64,000 bases of DNA from Hyphomicrobiales bacterium (GCA_900468065.1 UBTA01000017.1:48587-112586), one strand, 5' to 3'; shown: positions 7,317-15,007, counted from the stretch's first letter. A program made the numbers and translations. The notes: generated by a model not told the origin, from the letters alone.

Positions 7317-8675
7317 ATGGCAACTTTAGATGAAGTAGCTGATAGTGTTTTAGATCTGAGAACAAGGCTTTTTGCAGTGTTTACGGCGAATGGCTGGCCA
7401 GAGGAAAAGGCACTAAGTGCGATTCAAGGTTATCTTCCTGCCTATCCTGCTTCAGCTTTACTGGATTATATAACCTATACAGCAGAGCGTATTAGACAGT
7501 TGTCAGCTTACGATATGGATAAAAGCAAGATTAGAAGCTTTCTTGGAGGCTTGCCTGCAGTTCTGTCGCCAATACAGTTCGCAAATCTTCCGAACGATCC
7601 CGTTACCGTTATAAACGGTTTGATGATGACACTGCAGTGGATTAACGCACGCCTTCCCACTGAATCGAAGGGGCCAGTGCCCCTGGATTGGGAAAGCGTC
7701 AAGGATAAAGCGATCTTTCCTAAGGACCTTCTGCGCCGACTGCGGGCCGTGGAGGCAAATCTGGCTCGTTTAGAGCCGCGCTCAAAGGAGATTGAGCGAA
7801 AGGTTGATGATATCGATGCAGCCCATGCTGCGGCGGAACAACTTCCCGAAGATTTGGCGGAGCTATCTGCAAAACGCGACGAAGTTCAATCAATCGTTGA
7901 AGATGCTCAACGTTTACTCGATCATTCGCAGAAAGTTGTGATTGGTCTCGATAACTCGGCCGATAACGCGGATGCTGCATCCGCTCGGCTTGTGGAGACA
8001 GAGGCAAGAGCGAACAAGGTGATTGAGAAAAGCGAACAGGCGCTAAGAGGGTCAACAGGCGTCGGCCTTGCCAATGCGTTTGAGAAGCGTAAGGAAAATC
8101 TGTCTAAAGCCGGTTCTGCCTGGGTGGCTGGTCTTCTTTTGGCTTTGATATCAGCAATTCTTATCGGAGCTGATAGGGTCGCAACGATGCAATCGCTGTT
8201 GCGGAACGACGTGCCGGCGCACATCGTCTGGGTGAATGCCATCCTTTCCGTTCTTGGCGTCGGTGGCCCTATCTGGTTCGCATGGCTTTCCACCAAGCAA
8301 ATTGGAGTGACATTCAGACTGGCTGAAGATTACGCATTCAAGGCTGCCGTGTCGAAAGCCTATGAGGGATACCGAAAGGAGGCGGTCGACATTGATCCTG
8401 CCCTGCAGGCCCGCTTATTTGCTTCTGCTCTCGATCGACTTGAGGAAGCCCCAATAAGGCTCATGGATAAGGAGACGCACAGCTCGCCGCTTCAAGAGTT
8501 ACTCAGCAATCCCGCGATAAGAAAAAATTTGGAAAACATTCCCGGTATCGCTGAAAAGATTATCGGTTTGATACCTTCGAAGGGTGCCGCTGCTGTAATC
8601 GCGCCGGTGGCCGCGGTTGCTACTTTGGCTGCGCCAAGCGGCGGAAAAAGGAAGCAGGTGGAGGAAGCGGAATGA
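7317..8675 (+). CDS. coiled-coil two-TM membrane protein of unknown function (cargo gene A)
   Basis: The protein has 452 residues from the ATG at 7317, behind a G-rich ribosome-binding site. Layout: a soluble N-terminal domain (~1-130); a long charged coiled-coil region (~135-260, from ANLARLEPRSKEIERKVDDI to the S-E-Q-A-L-R region); two membrane helices (about 271-290, WVAGLLLALISAILIGADRV; and ~305-330, WVNAILSVLGVGGPIWFAWL); and a cytoplasmic tail with DYAFKAAVSKAYEGYRKEA and SALDRLEEAPIRLMDK. The C-terminus is alanine/lysine-rich. The 5' part is AT-richer than the surrounding phage genes. It is transcribed against the phage genes, like prophage cargo (moron) genes. A membrane-anchored sensor or defence effector is plausible but unproven. 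Confidence 0.7.
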   Translation: MATLDEVADSVLDLRTRLFAVFTANGWPEEKALSAIQGYLPAYPASALLDYITYTAERIRQLSAYDMDKSKIRSFLGGLPAVLSPIQFANLPNDPVTVINGLMMTLQWINARLPTESKGPVPLDWESVKDKAIFPKDLLRRLRAVEANLARLEPRSKEIERKVDDIDAAHAAAEQLPEDLAELSAKRDEVQSIVEDAQRLLDHSQKVVIGLDNSADNADAASARLVETEARANKVIEKSEQALRGSTGVGLANAFEKRKENLSKAGSAWVAGLLLALISAILIGADRVATMQSLLRNDVPAHIVWVNAILSVLGVGGPIWFAWLSTKQIGVTFRLAEDYAFKAAVSKAYEGYRKEAVDIDPALQARLFASALDRLEEAPIRLMDKETHSSPLQELLSNPAIRKNLENIPGIAEKIIGLIPSKGAAAVIAPVAAVATLAAPSGGKRKQVEEAE

Positions 8676-8755
8676 CGACGTAGCGATTGGCAAGGTGAGT
8701 GCAAATTGACACAGGCGGGGGTGTGCGATGCGCTGCTCAAAAATGGGAGGTCGAT

Positions 8756-8992
8756 GTGAATGATATTGAGCGCAAATACCGGGACGAAATGAATTGGCTC
8801 CAAGCTCAGCTTGACGGCATCAGTGCGCAAATCTCCTTGGTGACAGAACGCATTAACAATGGTGCTGTGCTCAGCTATCCGGAGGGATTTACCGATGATG
8901 AGTTGTCGACTCTCCACACCGCTCTCACGGGGCGAACTGACAAGATCCTTGACGAAATGAAGGCTTTGCATAAGGCGTTCAACACGCCCTAA
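8756..8992 (+). CDS. small helical protein downstream of the membrane protein (cargo gene B)
   Basis: The protein has 78 residues. I chose the GTG at 8756 because GGGAGG lies five bases upstream; an ATG farther upstream (8699) lacks a ribosome-binding site. The chain is helical and charged (ERKYRDEMNWLQAQLDGISA, then TDDELSTLHTALTGRTDKIL), suggesting a coiled coil or a small adaptor. It begins 80 bp after the membrane protein and may share its transcript. No family is recognised. Confidence 0.6.
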   Translation: MNDIERKYRDEMNWLQAQLDGISAQISLVTERINNGAVLSYPEGFTDDELSTLHTALTGRTDKILDEMKALHKAFNTP

Positions 8993-9336
8993 CGCCGGAA
9001 GTAGCACTTTCGAGCCTGATGTTCTTGAGCCTGCTACATAGCCCCATGAGGTCAAATTCCTCAATGATTTCTCGCGCGCGCGTTACGCGCACGCGCGGGG
9101 GGAAAATCTGTATTAGCGTAAACACGAACTGAGGCCACCGGTAGGCGGGCGGCAGGGGTCCGAACATTGGAGGCCGGTGGGGGTCTCACCCAAAAAATAA
9201 CTTCAAAACCTGCGGCGTCGCGCGTTTGACTGTGCCGCCGGTACCCGGTCCGCGATCGATGGCAACATCTTAGGGGGTAGGCCCCTGGAGTAAGTCGTGC
9301 CAAGTATGGTCATCCAGCTCTAGCGACGGGGAACCA
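8993..9336. other. intergenic region with CG-rich hairpin
   Basis: No gene is supported. At about 9072-9098 an alternating CG tract (GCGCGCGCGTTACGCGCACG and flanks) folds into a strong hairpin with a TA-containing loop. It may end the upstream unit. The promoter of the next gene should lie in 9200-9330 but I cannot point to clear boxes. Confidence 0.4.
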
Positions 9337-10098
9337 ATGGCTGAATATGACTACGCCTATGAGAAGGCCATGGAAGCTCTGGAGGCTGCGCTTTTTCAAC
9401 TGGGTCGTTCTGTGCCTCGCCCGCGGAAAACTAAAACACCTACCGGCCTTGCGTACAGATTTGAAGAGAAGTCTCCGCAGCAGGCGTTGATACTGAAATC
9501 GGCACGGATGATCAGTGCTCTGAAAGCGGCAAAACTATTGCTTGACAACGGTCTACTGCTGGACGCCGGGGCGATGATGAGGATACTCGACGAGGTAGGG
9601 GCAGACCTAATGTTTATTGCTGGCCCTACAATTTTCGGCCACCCCCCGGAGCCGCGGCACGAGCAGTACATGAGGGAATTCTTTCAAGAGGAATTCGACA
9701 CAGACAGCCCACTGACATCTGCGCAAAATAGGAATCGCGTTGGCCGTCGGCATATAAGGGCATACGTTGCGCGGGCTTACTCACACGGACAAGTTGACGT
9801 CAGTCAGGCTATAGCTGTTGCCGAAACGATAGAGGCGCTCTTTTCCGGTTTTGTCCACGGTGCGGGCGTGCATACGATGGATCTCTTTGATGGGTTGGAT
9901 TTTTCGGTGCAACTTCAGCCTGACGACCAGCCGCTAGCCGACATGGCCGGCCAGTATTCCCATTATATTCATAGAGCAACCATGTGCCTCGCTAACGCCG
10001 CTAAAGCGATAGGGCGGGACGACGTCTCCAGCGTCCTTTGCAGGATAAGTAGTGAGCTATTTCAGGACGACGGTGAACTGCGGCCGAAAGAGGCTTAG
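9337..10098 (+). CDS. unknown helical protein (cargo gene C)
   Basis: The protein has 253 residues, starts at the ATG at 9337 and has GGGGAA upstream. It is all-helical. Central helices read LKAAKLLLDNGLLLDAGAMM, then RILDEVGADLMFIAG, and a later segment has FSGFVHGAGVHTMDLFDG. This helix pattern with a conserved R..DE and an H near the end recalls DUF5677-like/HEPN-like proteins, but the resemblance is loose and I would not assign a function. The gene lies in the plus-strand cargo block between phage genes. Its last bases overlap a small opposite-strand ORF. Confidence 0.65.
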   Translation: MAEYDYAYEKAMEALEAALFQLGRSVPRPRKTKTPTGLAYRFEEKSPQQALILKSARMISALKAAKLLLDNGLLLDAGAMMRILDEVGADLMFIAGPTIFGHPPEPRHEQYMREFFQEEFDTDSPLTSAQNRNRVGRRHIRAYVARAYSHGQVDVSQAIAVAETIEALFSGFVHGAGVHTMDLFDGLDFSVQLQPDDQPLADMAGQYSHYIHRATMCLANAAKAIGRDDVSSVLCRISSELFQDDGELRPKEA

Positions 10099-10184
10099 TC
10101 GCCATCGCCGCGGATGAAGAGCACGCCAACTAGGCCCAGCACCACGATGCATTGAAGAATCCACATTGGCCACTGTTCAGACAT
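10095..10184 (-). CDS. 29-residue single-TM peptide
   Basis: A short ORF starts at the ATG at 10184 and ends with TAA at 10097-10095. It encodes a peptide with one hydrophobic helix (WILQCIVVLGLVGVLFI) and a charged tail R-G-D-G-D. The length and shape match many unannotated small membrane peptides, including those of phages and type I toxins. The ribosome-binding site is weak, so it is tentative. It is the only coding candidate in the gap 10099-10380. Confidence 0.35.
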   Translation of the reverse strand: MSEQWPMWILQCIVVLGLVGVLFIRGDGD

Positions 10185-10380
10185 GGCCGATTGTAGCAGA
10201 GGCGCGAACTTTTTTTATACAGGAATAGCGACGTTAAACGATGCGGCCGATACGCGGTTGGCTATGCGGTGAAGATTGAGGGTGCCGGGGGGCATATCTT
10301 ACCCGCGTCCCTTGCCATACAACTATAACCTGATAGCTATTTCATAATGCCGTGCAGCGAGTGCCGCTATGGGAGGCAAA

Positions 10381-10875
10381 GTGTATAACCGTATAAAACC
10401 GAAGAGACTATCTATTCGAAATCCAAATGCTGCTTGGGTTACAAGCGAACTTGCGAAGCTGTATTCCGAATGGAAAGCTTGGCATGACTATGTGCTGACG
10501 ATTGAAGATCATGACTACGACCGAAATACCCACGCAGAATGCTACGCGGACGGAGTTGAGAATATACGCAAGCACGAGATATTGCGGGCGAAAACGTTGG
10601 CTTTTCTTGATAACAACATCGAAGGCCACGATTTCATGCTGAGCAACCAATACGAGCTGCCCTATGAAGACAACATGGGTCGCCTACGCACCAAGCTGCC
10701 TCATCGCATTCACGAATTGGACATCCTAATCGCGTCACTTCAATACGCGGCCGTACCAGAGGGGTTTTGGAAAGAGCAGGGCAAAAAGATGGTTGAACAA
10801 CTTGCAACTGTCGCCCCAGAAAAAGCCGCTGATGCCGCTGCAAGTTGGCTCAGAAATCCGTTCGCAGCAAAATGA
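10381..10875 (+). CDS. unknown protein (cargo gene D)
   Basis: The protein has 164 residues from the GTG at 10381, which sits four bases after a perfect GGGAGG. An ATG at 10369 (168 residues) has no ribosome-binding site. The chain is charged and helical with many aromatic residues (LYSEWKAWHDYVLTIEDHDY) and ends in an alanine-rich helix (EKAADAAASWLRNPF). No family is recognised. Its stop overlaps the start of the following lipoprotein gene (ATGA), so the two are a coupled pair. Confidence 0.6.
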   Translation: MYNRIKPKRLSIRNPNAAWVTSELAKLYSEWKAWHDYVLTIEDHDYDRNTHAECYADGVENIRKHEILRAKTLAFLDNNIEGHDFMLSNQYELPYEDNMGRLRTKLPHRIHELDILIASLQYAAVPEGFWKEQGKKMVEQLATVAPEKAADAAASWLRNPFAAK

Positions 10876-11225
10876 AGCCCCTCGCTCCTCTCTTACCCAT
10901 CATCCTCCTAACCTCCTGCAACACGATAGAGAACCATTACGTCGATGCTACCGGCAAGCTCGGTAGCGGGCAGACGACGATGTCCGTCACTCAGTCGGAT
11001 GGCAAGTTCAGCATTGCCGACGAGGCGGTAGCCTGCAGCGGCACGTTCGATAGTTGGGCCAATGCCACAGTCGTCTTCCCGGTGAACTGCACAAATGGAA
11101 AGTCGGGCTCGGTCGTTATGACCCGCCCGACTGCCAACGGCTCGCTCGTCGCCGGAGAAGGAACCATCCAGTTTGTTACCGGAGAATCCCGCCGCTTCAC
11201 CTTTGGGCCGACGCGGTTTAACTAG
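10872..11225 (+). CDS. small secreted lipoprotein (cargo gene E)
   Basis: The protein has 117 residues from the ATG at 10872, overlapping the upstream stop by 4 bp. The N-terminus is a typical lipoprotein signal: M-K-P, hydrophobic LAPLLPIILL, lipobox L-T-S-C, so Cys would be lipidated. The mature part is beta-rich with two further cysteines (VACSGTF... and VNCTNG) that could form a disulphide, and it ends in RRFTFGPTRFN. Prophage-encoded lipoproteins often alter the host surface or block superinfection. That role is inference here. Confidence 0.7.
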   Translation: MKPLAPLLPIILLTSCNTIENHYVDATGKLGSGQTTMSVTQSDGKFSIADEAVACSGTFDSWANATVVFPVNCTNGKSGSVVMTRPTANGSLVAGEGTIQFVTGESRRFTFGPTRFN

Positions 11226-11229
11226 ATAA

Positions 11230-11793
11230 TTATGCAGTCGGCAGCGAGCGCATAAATTTGTATTTCGCGGTAGCGGGGCCCAGATTGGTCTGCGCGTTGA
11301 TCGCACCGACATCGTTGGCAGGATCCATTGTCGCAGTAACATCCACATTCCAGCTAAAGGACTGCGCTGGGCCGAGAACAGATTGTTCGCCGGCCGGCAT
11401 CTCTACGCGGAGTTTAAGGTCCGCGAGCTTTGTGGTCGGGTTCATAGTGTAGGTTCCGTCCCACTTACCAGCGCCAACGTCAGAGCCATAGATGCGGCCG
11501 TCTTCGAAGATCAAAACACCGTAACCTGAGCCATTAGGGCCAGCGAATTCCAGTTGATAAAGTCCGTCTCTCATAGTCAATTTTTCCAATTCTGATTTTT
11601 GAATCTCGAGCTGCTGCTGGGAGGGCGGCAGTTTCGAAAAGAGGTTGAGATAGGCTACTGCTGGGCCTGGAACGCTGCGTTCTCCGGTCAGCCACATGCT
11701 TACTGCGCGCGGTGTTACATCCAACAGTTTCGCCAAGGAGATGGACGAAAGGCCGAGGGCGGACATCGCATTCTTGAGTTCATTCTTATTCAT
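11230..11793 (-). CDS. XRE-type regulator fused to a GrlR-like domain
   Basis: The protein has 187 residues from the ATG at 11793. Residues ~1-60 form a helix-turn-helix of the XRE type (ALGLSSISLAKLLDVTPRAV, then SMWLTGERSVPGPA). After a linker helix, residues ~73-187 match the plan of GrlR-like proteins: M-R-D-G-L-Y-Q-L-E-F, GSGYGVLIFEDGRIYGSD, G-T-Y, then L-R-V-E-M-P and SVLG. GrlR is a small lipocalin-like beta protein that binds and blocks a transcription activator. As an N-terminal DNA-binding fusion this could be a ligand- or partner-responsive repressor, perhaps the prophage control protein. The HTH call is strong and the GrlR resemblance is my own reading. Confidence 0.72.
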   Translation of the reverse strand: MNKNELKNAMSALGLSSISLAKLLDVTPRAVSMWLTGERSVPGPAVAYLNLFSKLPPSQQQLEIQKSELEKLTMRDGLYQLEFAGPNGSGYGVLIFEDGRIYGSDVGAGKWDGTYTMNPTTKLADLKLRVEMPAGEQSVLGPAQSFSWNVDVTATMDPANDVGAINAQTNLGPATAKYKFMRSLPTA

Positions 11794-11836
11794 GAGAACA
11801 TTGTGCTCCCTGGAGAACGATGTGTCAACGCCTCGT

Positions 11837-12100
11837 TTATGCTGTAGGTGCCTCTGCCTTCCGGTATATCGTAGTGCGAACGATAGGATAAACCTGCCCA
11901 TCCTCGTCGGTTTCGATGACGATGAACTTTAGTATGTCGTCTTCCTGGCATTCAGCCACGCCAATGACACGGACTGTCTCGCCATCCTCATCTTCCGCGT
12001 CAAAAGCATCGATCCGCATCATTCGCGGCGGCGGCTTCACCGAGGCCAACGCATCAATGATCGCATCTTTAGTTGCGCTATAATGGTCATTGTAATCCAT
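11837..12100 (-). CDS. small acidic phage protein
   Basis: The protein has 87 residues, with start ATG at 12100 overlapping the stop of the replication gene (ATGA). It is strongly acidic (AFDAEDEDGETVRVIGV, then IETDEDGQVYPIVRT). It looks like a small accessory protein of the replication operon. No family is recognised. Confidence 0.6.
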   Translation of the reverse strand: MDYNDHYSATKDAIIDALASVKPPPRMMRIDAFDAEDEDGETVRVIGVAECQEDDILKFIVIETDEDGQVYPIVRTTIYRKAEAPTA

Positions 12101-13374
12101 CAGGCAGCCTCCTCCATTTCAATATAAGGCGCTGCCTCCTCCAACTTTCCGTCCGCCCCAATTGTGATCATAATCTTCGATCCGAGTAGTTCATCGGTGT
12201 CGTTGACAGTCTGAAACCCGGATGCGCGTGTGACGATTGCGAACTGACGGTGGCCCTCGGCCTTCACATGCGCATTCGAACCTTCAAGCAAGACTACCTG
12301 CCGAAGACGCATGCCGCGGTGAGGGCGCTCGATGGCGGTGTATGTCAGGTTGACGACCATTCCATCCTGCGGGCGGTCAATACCGGCCTCGGTAATCTCA
12401 ACCGGGTAGCTTCCCACCCTTGGCTGGCCGCTGACCTTGTTTAGAAGCCAAGCGGGCGGAAGCCTTGGTTCTGTGGCTATCGCTTCGGCAGGCGCTTCTG
12501 ACGCAACCTCAACGGCCCGCTCTTTCACCACCGGCGCATTGGCTTTGGCCTTGGCAATGGCCGCGCCCTTGGCATCACCGTGAATAAGCGGCAGGTCTTC
12601 CAGCCACCGCTCACCGGATAGCCAGTTTGCAGGCTCTGGTATCCACTTCTTATCCGTTCCGTGCTTGGCGTAGTGCGCCGCCCACTCGCCGGCCATGTCG
12701 ATGACGGTGTCTACGTCGAAGATGATCTTCTTCCATTCGGCCCGCGCTTTTTTGATTCCATGCTTGCGCGGCCAGGCTGTCCAGAATTCATCAAACCCAT
12801 CTCCCGAAGCCGTCCCCGCGTCGGCGGCCACAAGGCCAGCCGAAAGCGGCGCCACCGGCGCGGCTTCGAGCTTATCTCCCACTACATGTCCCCGGGTCTT
12901 GTGACCGGGTCCAGTAGGTGGGTCTTCGTTCGTAGAATCCCGAACGCTATCGGCCGTAGTGTTCGGAGTTTCCCGAACGCTTGTGTTCGGAGTTTCCCGA
13001 ACGCTAGGATCATCCTCCGTAGTGTTCGGGGATTTACGAACACTATCGGATTTTGACCATACTGGGATGTATCGGCTGGCTCGGCGGCCGGATCCTTTTT
13101 CTTGGATGAGGTAGCCCCAAGCCACAAGATCGGTGAGGGCGCCGTGAACGTCACCGAGATAAAATCCCTCACCGGATGGGTCACGTTCTTTCATCGTCGA
13201 GGTGACGTGCCGGACGCTGGCGAGGGCATTTCCGTACTTCGTATGATACCAGTCGATGATGAAACCGTAGACGGCCAGATGCTTGCGCTTCATCCGCTTA
13301 TCGAACGGCGCGAGCGTCATCAGGCGGAACTTCGCTTCAAGGCTTTCGGGCTTGGGGGATTTAGACTCGCTCAT
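12100..13374 (-). CDS. phage replication initiator (lambda O-like winged-helix protein)
   Basis: The protein has 424 residues from the ATG at 13374 (MSESKSPKP). Residues ~10-105 look like an N-terminal winged helix (KRKHLAVYGFIIDWYHTKYG, and a strand R-R-A-S-R-Y-I-P). A serine/threonine/proline-rich middle carries repeated S-V-R-E-T-P-N-T units, written by four DNA iterons. Residues ~195-260 hold the C-terminal motif of phage replication proteins, FDEFWTAWPRKHGIKKARAE followed by E-P-A-N-W-L-S-G-E-R-W. Such proteins bind origin iterons and recruit the host helicase. The gene overlaps the 83-residue gene upstream by 14 bp and the acidic gene downstream by 4 bp. Earlier in-frame codons (to 13506) are shadow of the neighbour. 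Confidence 0.78.
   Translation of the reverse strand: MSESKSPKPESLEAKFRLMTLAPFDKRMKRKHLAVYGFIIDWYHTKYGNALASVRHVTSTMKERDPSGEGFYLGDVHGALTDLVAWGYLIQEKGSGRRASRYIPVWSKSDSVRKSPNTTEDDPSVRETPNTSVRETPNTTADSVRDSTNEDPPTGPGHKTRGHVVGDKLEAAPVAPLSAGLVAADAGTASGDGFDEFWTAWPRKHGIKKARAEWKKIIFDVDTVIDMAGEWAAHYAKHGTDKKWIPEPANWLSGERWLEDLPLIHGDAKGAAIAKAKANAPVVKERAVEVASEAPAEAIATEPRLPPAWLLNKVSGQPRVGSYPVEITEAGIDRPQDGMVVNLTYTAIERPHRGMRLRQVVLLEGSNAHVKAEGHRQFAIVTRASGFQTVNDTDELLGSKIMITIGADGKLEEAAPYIEMEEAA
12928..13044. repeat. four 21-bp iterons inside the initiator gene, putative phage origin
   Basis: Four copies of an imperfect palindrome, GTTCGG-N8-CGAAC(G/A)CT, lie at 12928-12948, 12961-12981, 12985-13005 and 13024-13044. 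Copies 2 and 3 are identical; copies 1 and 4 differ at a few inner positions. Each unit reads GTTCG at one end and CGAAC towards the other, so it is a dyad. Copies 1 and 4 are both followed by ATCGG, and copies 2 and 4 are both preceded by GTAGT. Four dyad iterons inside an O-type gene is the arrangement of the lambda origin. Confidence 0.65.
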
Positions 13375-13612
13375 GAGCGGCCGCCCGATAAGCTTCGACG
13401 GCAAGCGCGGTAAGACGCTCTGCCATTGGCTTGCTGAAGGTGGCGGTGCGCCTGGTGCCGGCCTGGGGCGAGTACAGCATATGCCTGCCGTCCGGTTGGC
13501 GGACAAGGCGAAGGGCGTAAAGCCGGATATGCTCGTTAAGCTCTACGTCGACGAAGGCGATCGCGTCGCGCGCCTTGGAGTCGGTTAGCGGATGGCAATA
13601 AAGGATCTTCAT
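13361..13612 (-). CDS. small phage protein at the head of the replication operon
   Basis: The protein has 83 residues from the ATG at 13612. It opens with MKILYCHPLTD and ends in a helix of KPMAERLTALAVEAYRAAAH. It overlaps the start of the replication gene by 14 bp, so the two are likely translated from one mRNA. No family is recognised. It is the first gene of the leftward phage units before the core genes begin. Confidence 0.6.
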   Translation of the reverse strand: MKILYCHPLTDSKARDAIAFVDVELNEHIRLYALRLVRQPDGRHMLYSPQAGTRRTATFSKPMAERLTALAVEAYRAAAHERV

Positions 13613-14102
13613 GTGATCTCCTTGTTAAAGCGCAGCAACGCGCGCCCGCCTGTCGTCCGGCAGTTGGTTGGTGGTGTTAAATTGGTAAGCGTTGGAGGAT
13701 TACGGTTAGAAACCGGATTTGATTGCCGACCTCCACGAATCACCCCTCGATTTTCGAGGGGCGGTAACCGCCTCTAAAGAAATCAAAAACTTGCTGTTAA
13801 GGGGGCGTTAAATTCACGCCGTTGAGTGCCACCGGCTCCCGGTCGCGTGACAGCGCACTTGCGGAATGCTGCAATAATCGCCATGTAATGATCCAGCACC
13901 GACTGCGGTGCCTGAAGCACTTCCATCGCTTCACCGCGGCCAACTCAAATCCGCTCGCCAGATTTTTGGAACATGCGACAAGCATGTCCTTAATTCTCTG
14001 ATCCAGCTGTTACCCTTCTGCTCAACCGTTTCACAACGGGAAGGCCGATTTTATGGCGTCAAGCGTTCCAGCGGCCTTAAACAACGATCCAAGGAGACCA
14101 TC
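13613..14102. other. prophage/core boundary region with double hairpin
   Basis: No well-supported gene lies here; a 47-codon minus ORF (13783-13926) has only a weak start signal. At 13743-13761 CCCCTCGA, TTT and TCGAGGGG form a perfect 8-bp hairpin, and GCGGT-A-ACCGC (13761-13771) adds a second dyad. The phage operon promoter, and possibly an attachment site, should lie in this stretch, but no tRNA or duplicated core sequence is visible in the window. Confidence 0.45.
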
Positions 14103-14249
14103 ATGTCGACCACATCAGACAAGCCCTACGAACCGATCTCGTTTGCAAAGAAACACCGGATATCCGTTGAAGACGCCCGCAACATTCTCGACCAAGCAGC
14201 CGGCGATAAAAAAGCTGCCGACAAGCATGCGCGGCGTGTCAGCGTTTAA
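14103..14249 (+). CDS. small rhizobial stress-type protein
   Basis: The protein has 48 residues from the ATG at 14103, with AAGGAGACC upstream. The sequence PYEPISFAKKHRISVEDARN continues into a second helix, I-L-D-Q-A-A-G-D-K-K-A-A-D. The helix-turn-helix-like pattern is common in tiny conserved proteins of rhizobia, roughly DUF3606-like. The function is unknown. It stands just outside the phage genes, in a row of small general-stress-type genes. Confidence 0.65.
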   Translation: MSTTSDKPYEPISFAKKHRISVEDARNILDQAAGDKKAADKHARRVSV

Positions 14250-14363
14250 ACTTTGACGTCCTGTGGGCGGCACAGCTGAATTGACGTGCCGCACAACAGA
14301 CTTTTCATTCTTGGGAACCATTCCGCCGGCCAACTCGTTTGTCGGGCGGCAACAGGAGAACCA

Positions 14364-14693
14364 ATGATGGCAGAAACAACCAATACTGATCTTGAATCAT
14401 TGCGTGCAGAAGTGGCGCGTCTATCCAAAATTGTTAGTGCCCAGAGCGCCCAGGCCTATAGCGATGTTCGTGACCGGGCATCCAGCGTCCTCGATGCCGC
14501 AGCCCCTGTGGCGAGAAAAGCGGCGAGCGCTGCGCGCACCGAAGGTAGCGCCATCGCGCAAACAGCACGGGACCACCCGGCAGCAGCCGGAAGCGCACTG
14601 ACACTTGCGCTGCTGGTCGGAGGGGCGATCGGCTTTTTGCTGGGTGCCGCATCCAGGCAGGAGCCCGAGCCGCCGCGCCGCCGATATTGGTAA
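14364..14693 (+). CDS. DUF883/ElaB-YqjD-like membrane-anchored protein
   Basis: The protein has 109 residues from the ATG at 14364 (a second ATG follows at 14367), with AGGAG upstream. Residues ~1-75 are a long charged, alanine-rich helix. A C-terminal membrane helix follows (TLALLVGGAIGFLLGA), with a short arginine-rich tail R-R-R-Y-W. This is the architecture of ElaB/YqjD-type proteins, which anchor to the inner membrane and in E. coli can bind stationary-phase ribosomes. An intrinsic terminator follows at 14725. Confidence 0.75.
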   Translation: MMAETTNTDLESLRAEVARLSKIVSAQSAQAYSDVRDRASSVLDAAAPVARKAASAARTEGSAIAQTARDHPAAAGSALTLALLVGGAIGFLLGAASRQEPEPPRRRYW

Positions 14694-14724
14694 CGCACGG
14701 ACTGCCAATCGGCATGCACATTCG

Positions 14725-14749
14725 AAAGGCCCTGTTCGGGGCCTTTTTT
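14725..14749 (+). terminator. intrinsic terminator after the DUF883-like gene
   Basis: AAAGGCCC, a loop TGTTCG and GGGCC followed by TTTTTT make a standard Rho-independent terminator 30 bp after the stop at 14693. Confidence 0.85.
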
Positions 14750-14812
14750 CTTGAGGCAACCGGAACTTTTTTCCCCAAATCCGGTTATCCAGGCTTCAAA
14801 CAGGGGATTGCC

Positions 14813-15007
14813 ATGGGCCAGATTTATCATCTCAATTCAGAAAATGACGAGCTTCTGTCGGAGGCTGAAAAAGCGTTCGACCTCTCTGCCCGCCGGCAGG
14901 CAATGCTGAAAAACATTCGGGACGTGCCGGAAACGCCGCGCCGCAAACCGGTTCTGAAAGCGCTTGCCGGACTGCTTATTCCCGTTTCCCACGGCCTGCA
15001 AAACTGA
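14813..15007 (+). CDS. small unknown protein
   Basis: The protein has 64 residues from the ATG at 14813 with AGGGG upstream. It has a charged N-terminal helix (SEAEKAFDLSARRQAMLKNI) and a short hydrophobic end (KALAGLLIPVSHGL). No family is recognised. It precedes the frameshifted DUF2934 gene by 23 bp and probably shares its transcript. Confidence 0.55.
   Translation: MGQIYHLNSENDELLSEAEKAFDLSARRQAMLKNIRDVPETPRRKPVLKALAGLLIPVSHGLQN

Noticed and set aside
12928..13044. CRISPR array
   Set aside because: Four repeats of 21 bp lie inside a coding gene with spacers of only 3-19 bp, so they are iterons, not CRISPR repeats.
13797..13985. 62-codon minus-strand frame between phage and core genes
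   Set aside because: No ribosome-binding site and no family pattern; an overlapping 47-codon alternative (13783-13926) is equally weak.
13613..14102. Phage attachment site in a tRNA gene
   Set aside because: No tRNA-like cloverleaf is visible, and the partner att repeat would lie outside the window, so no att site can be named.
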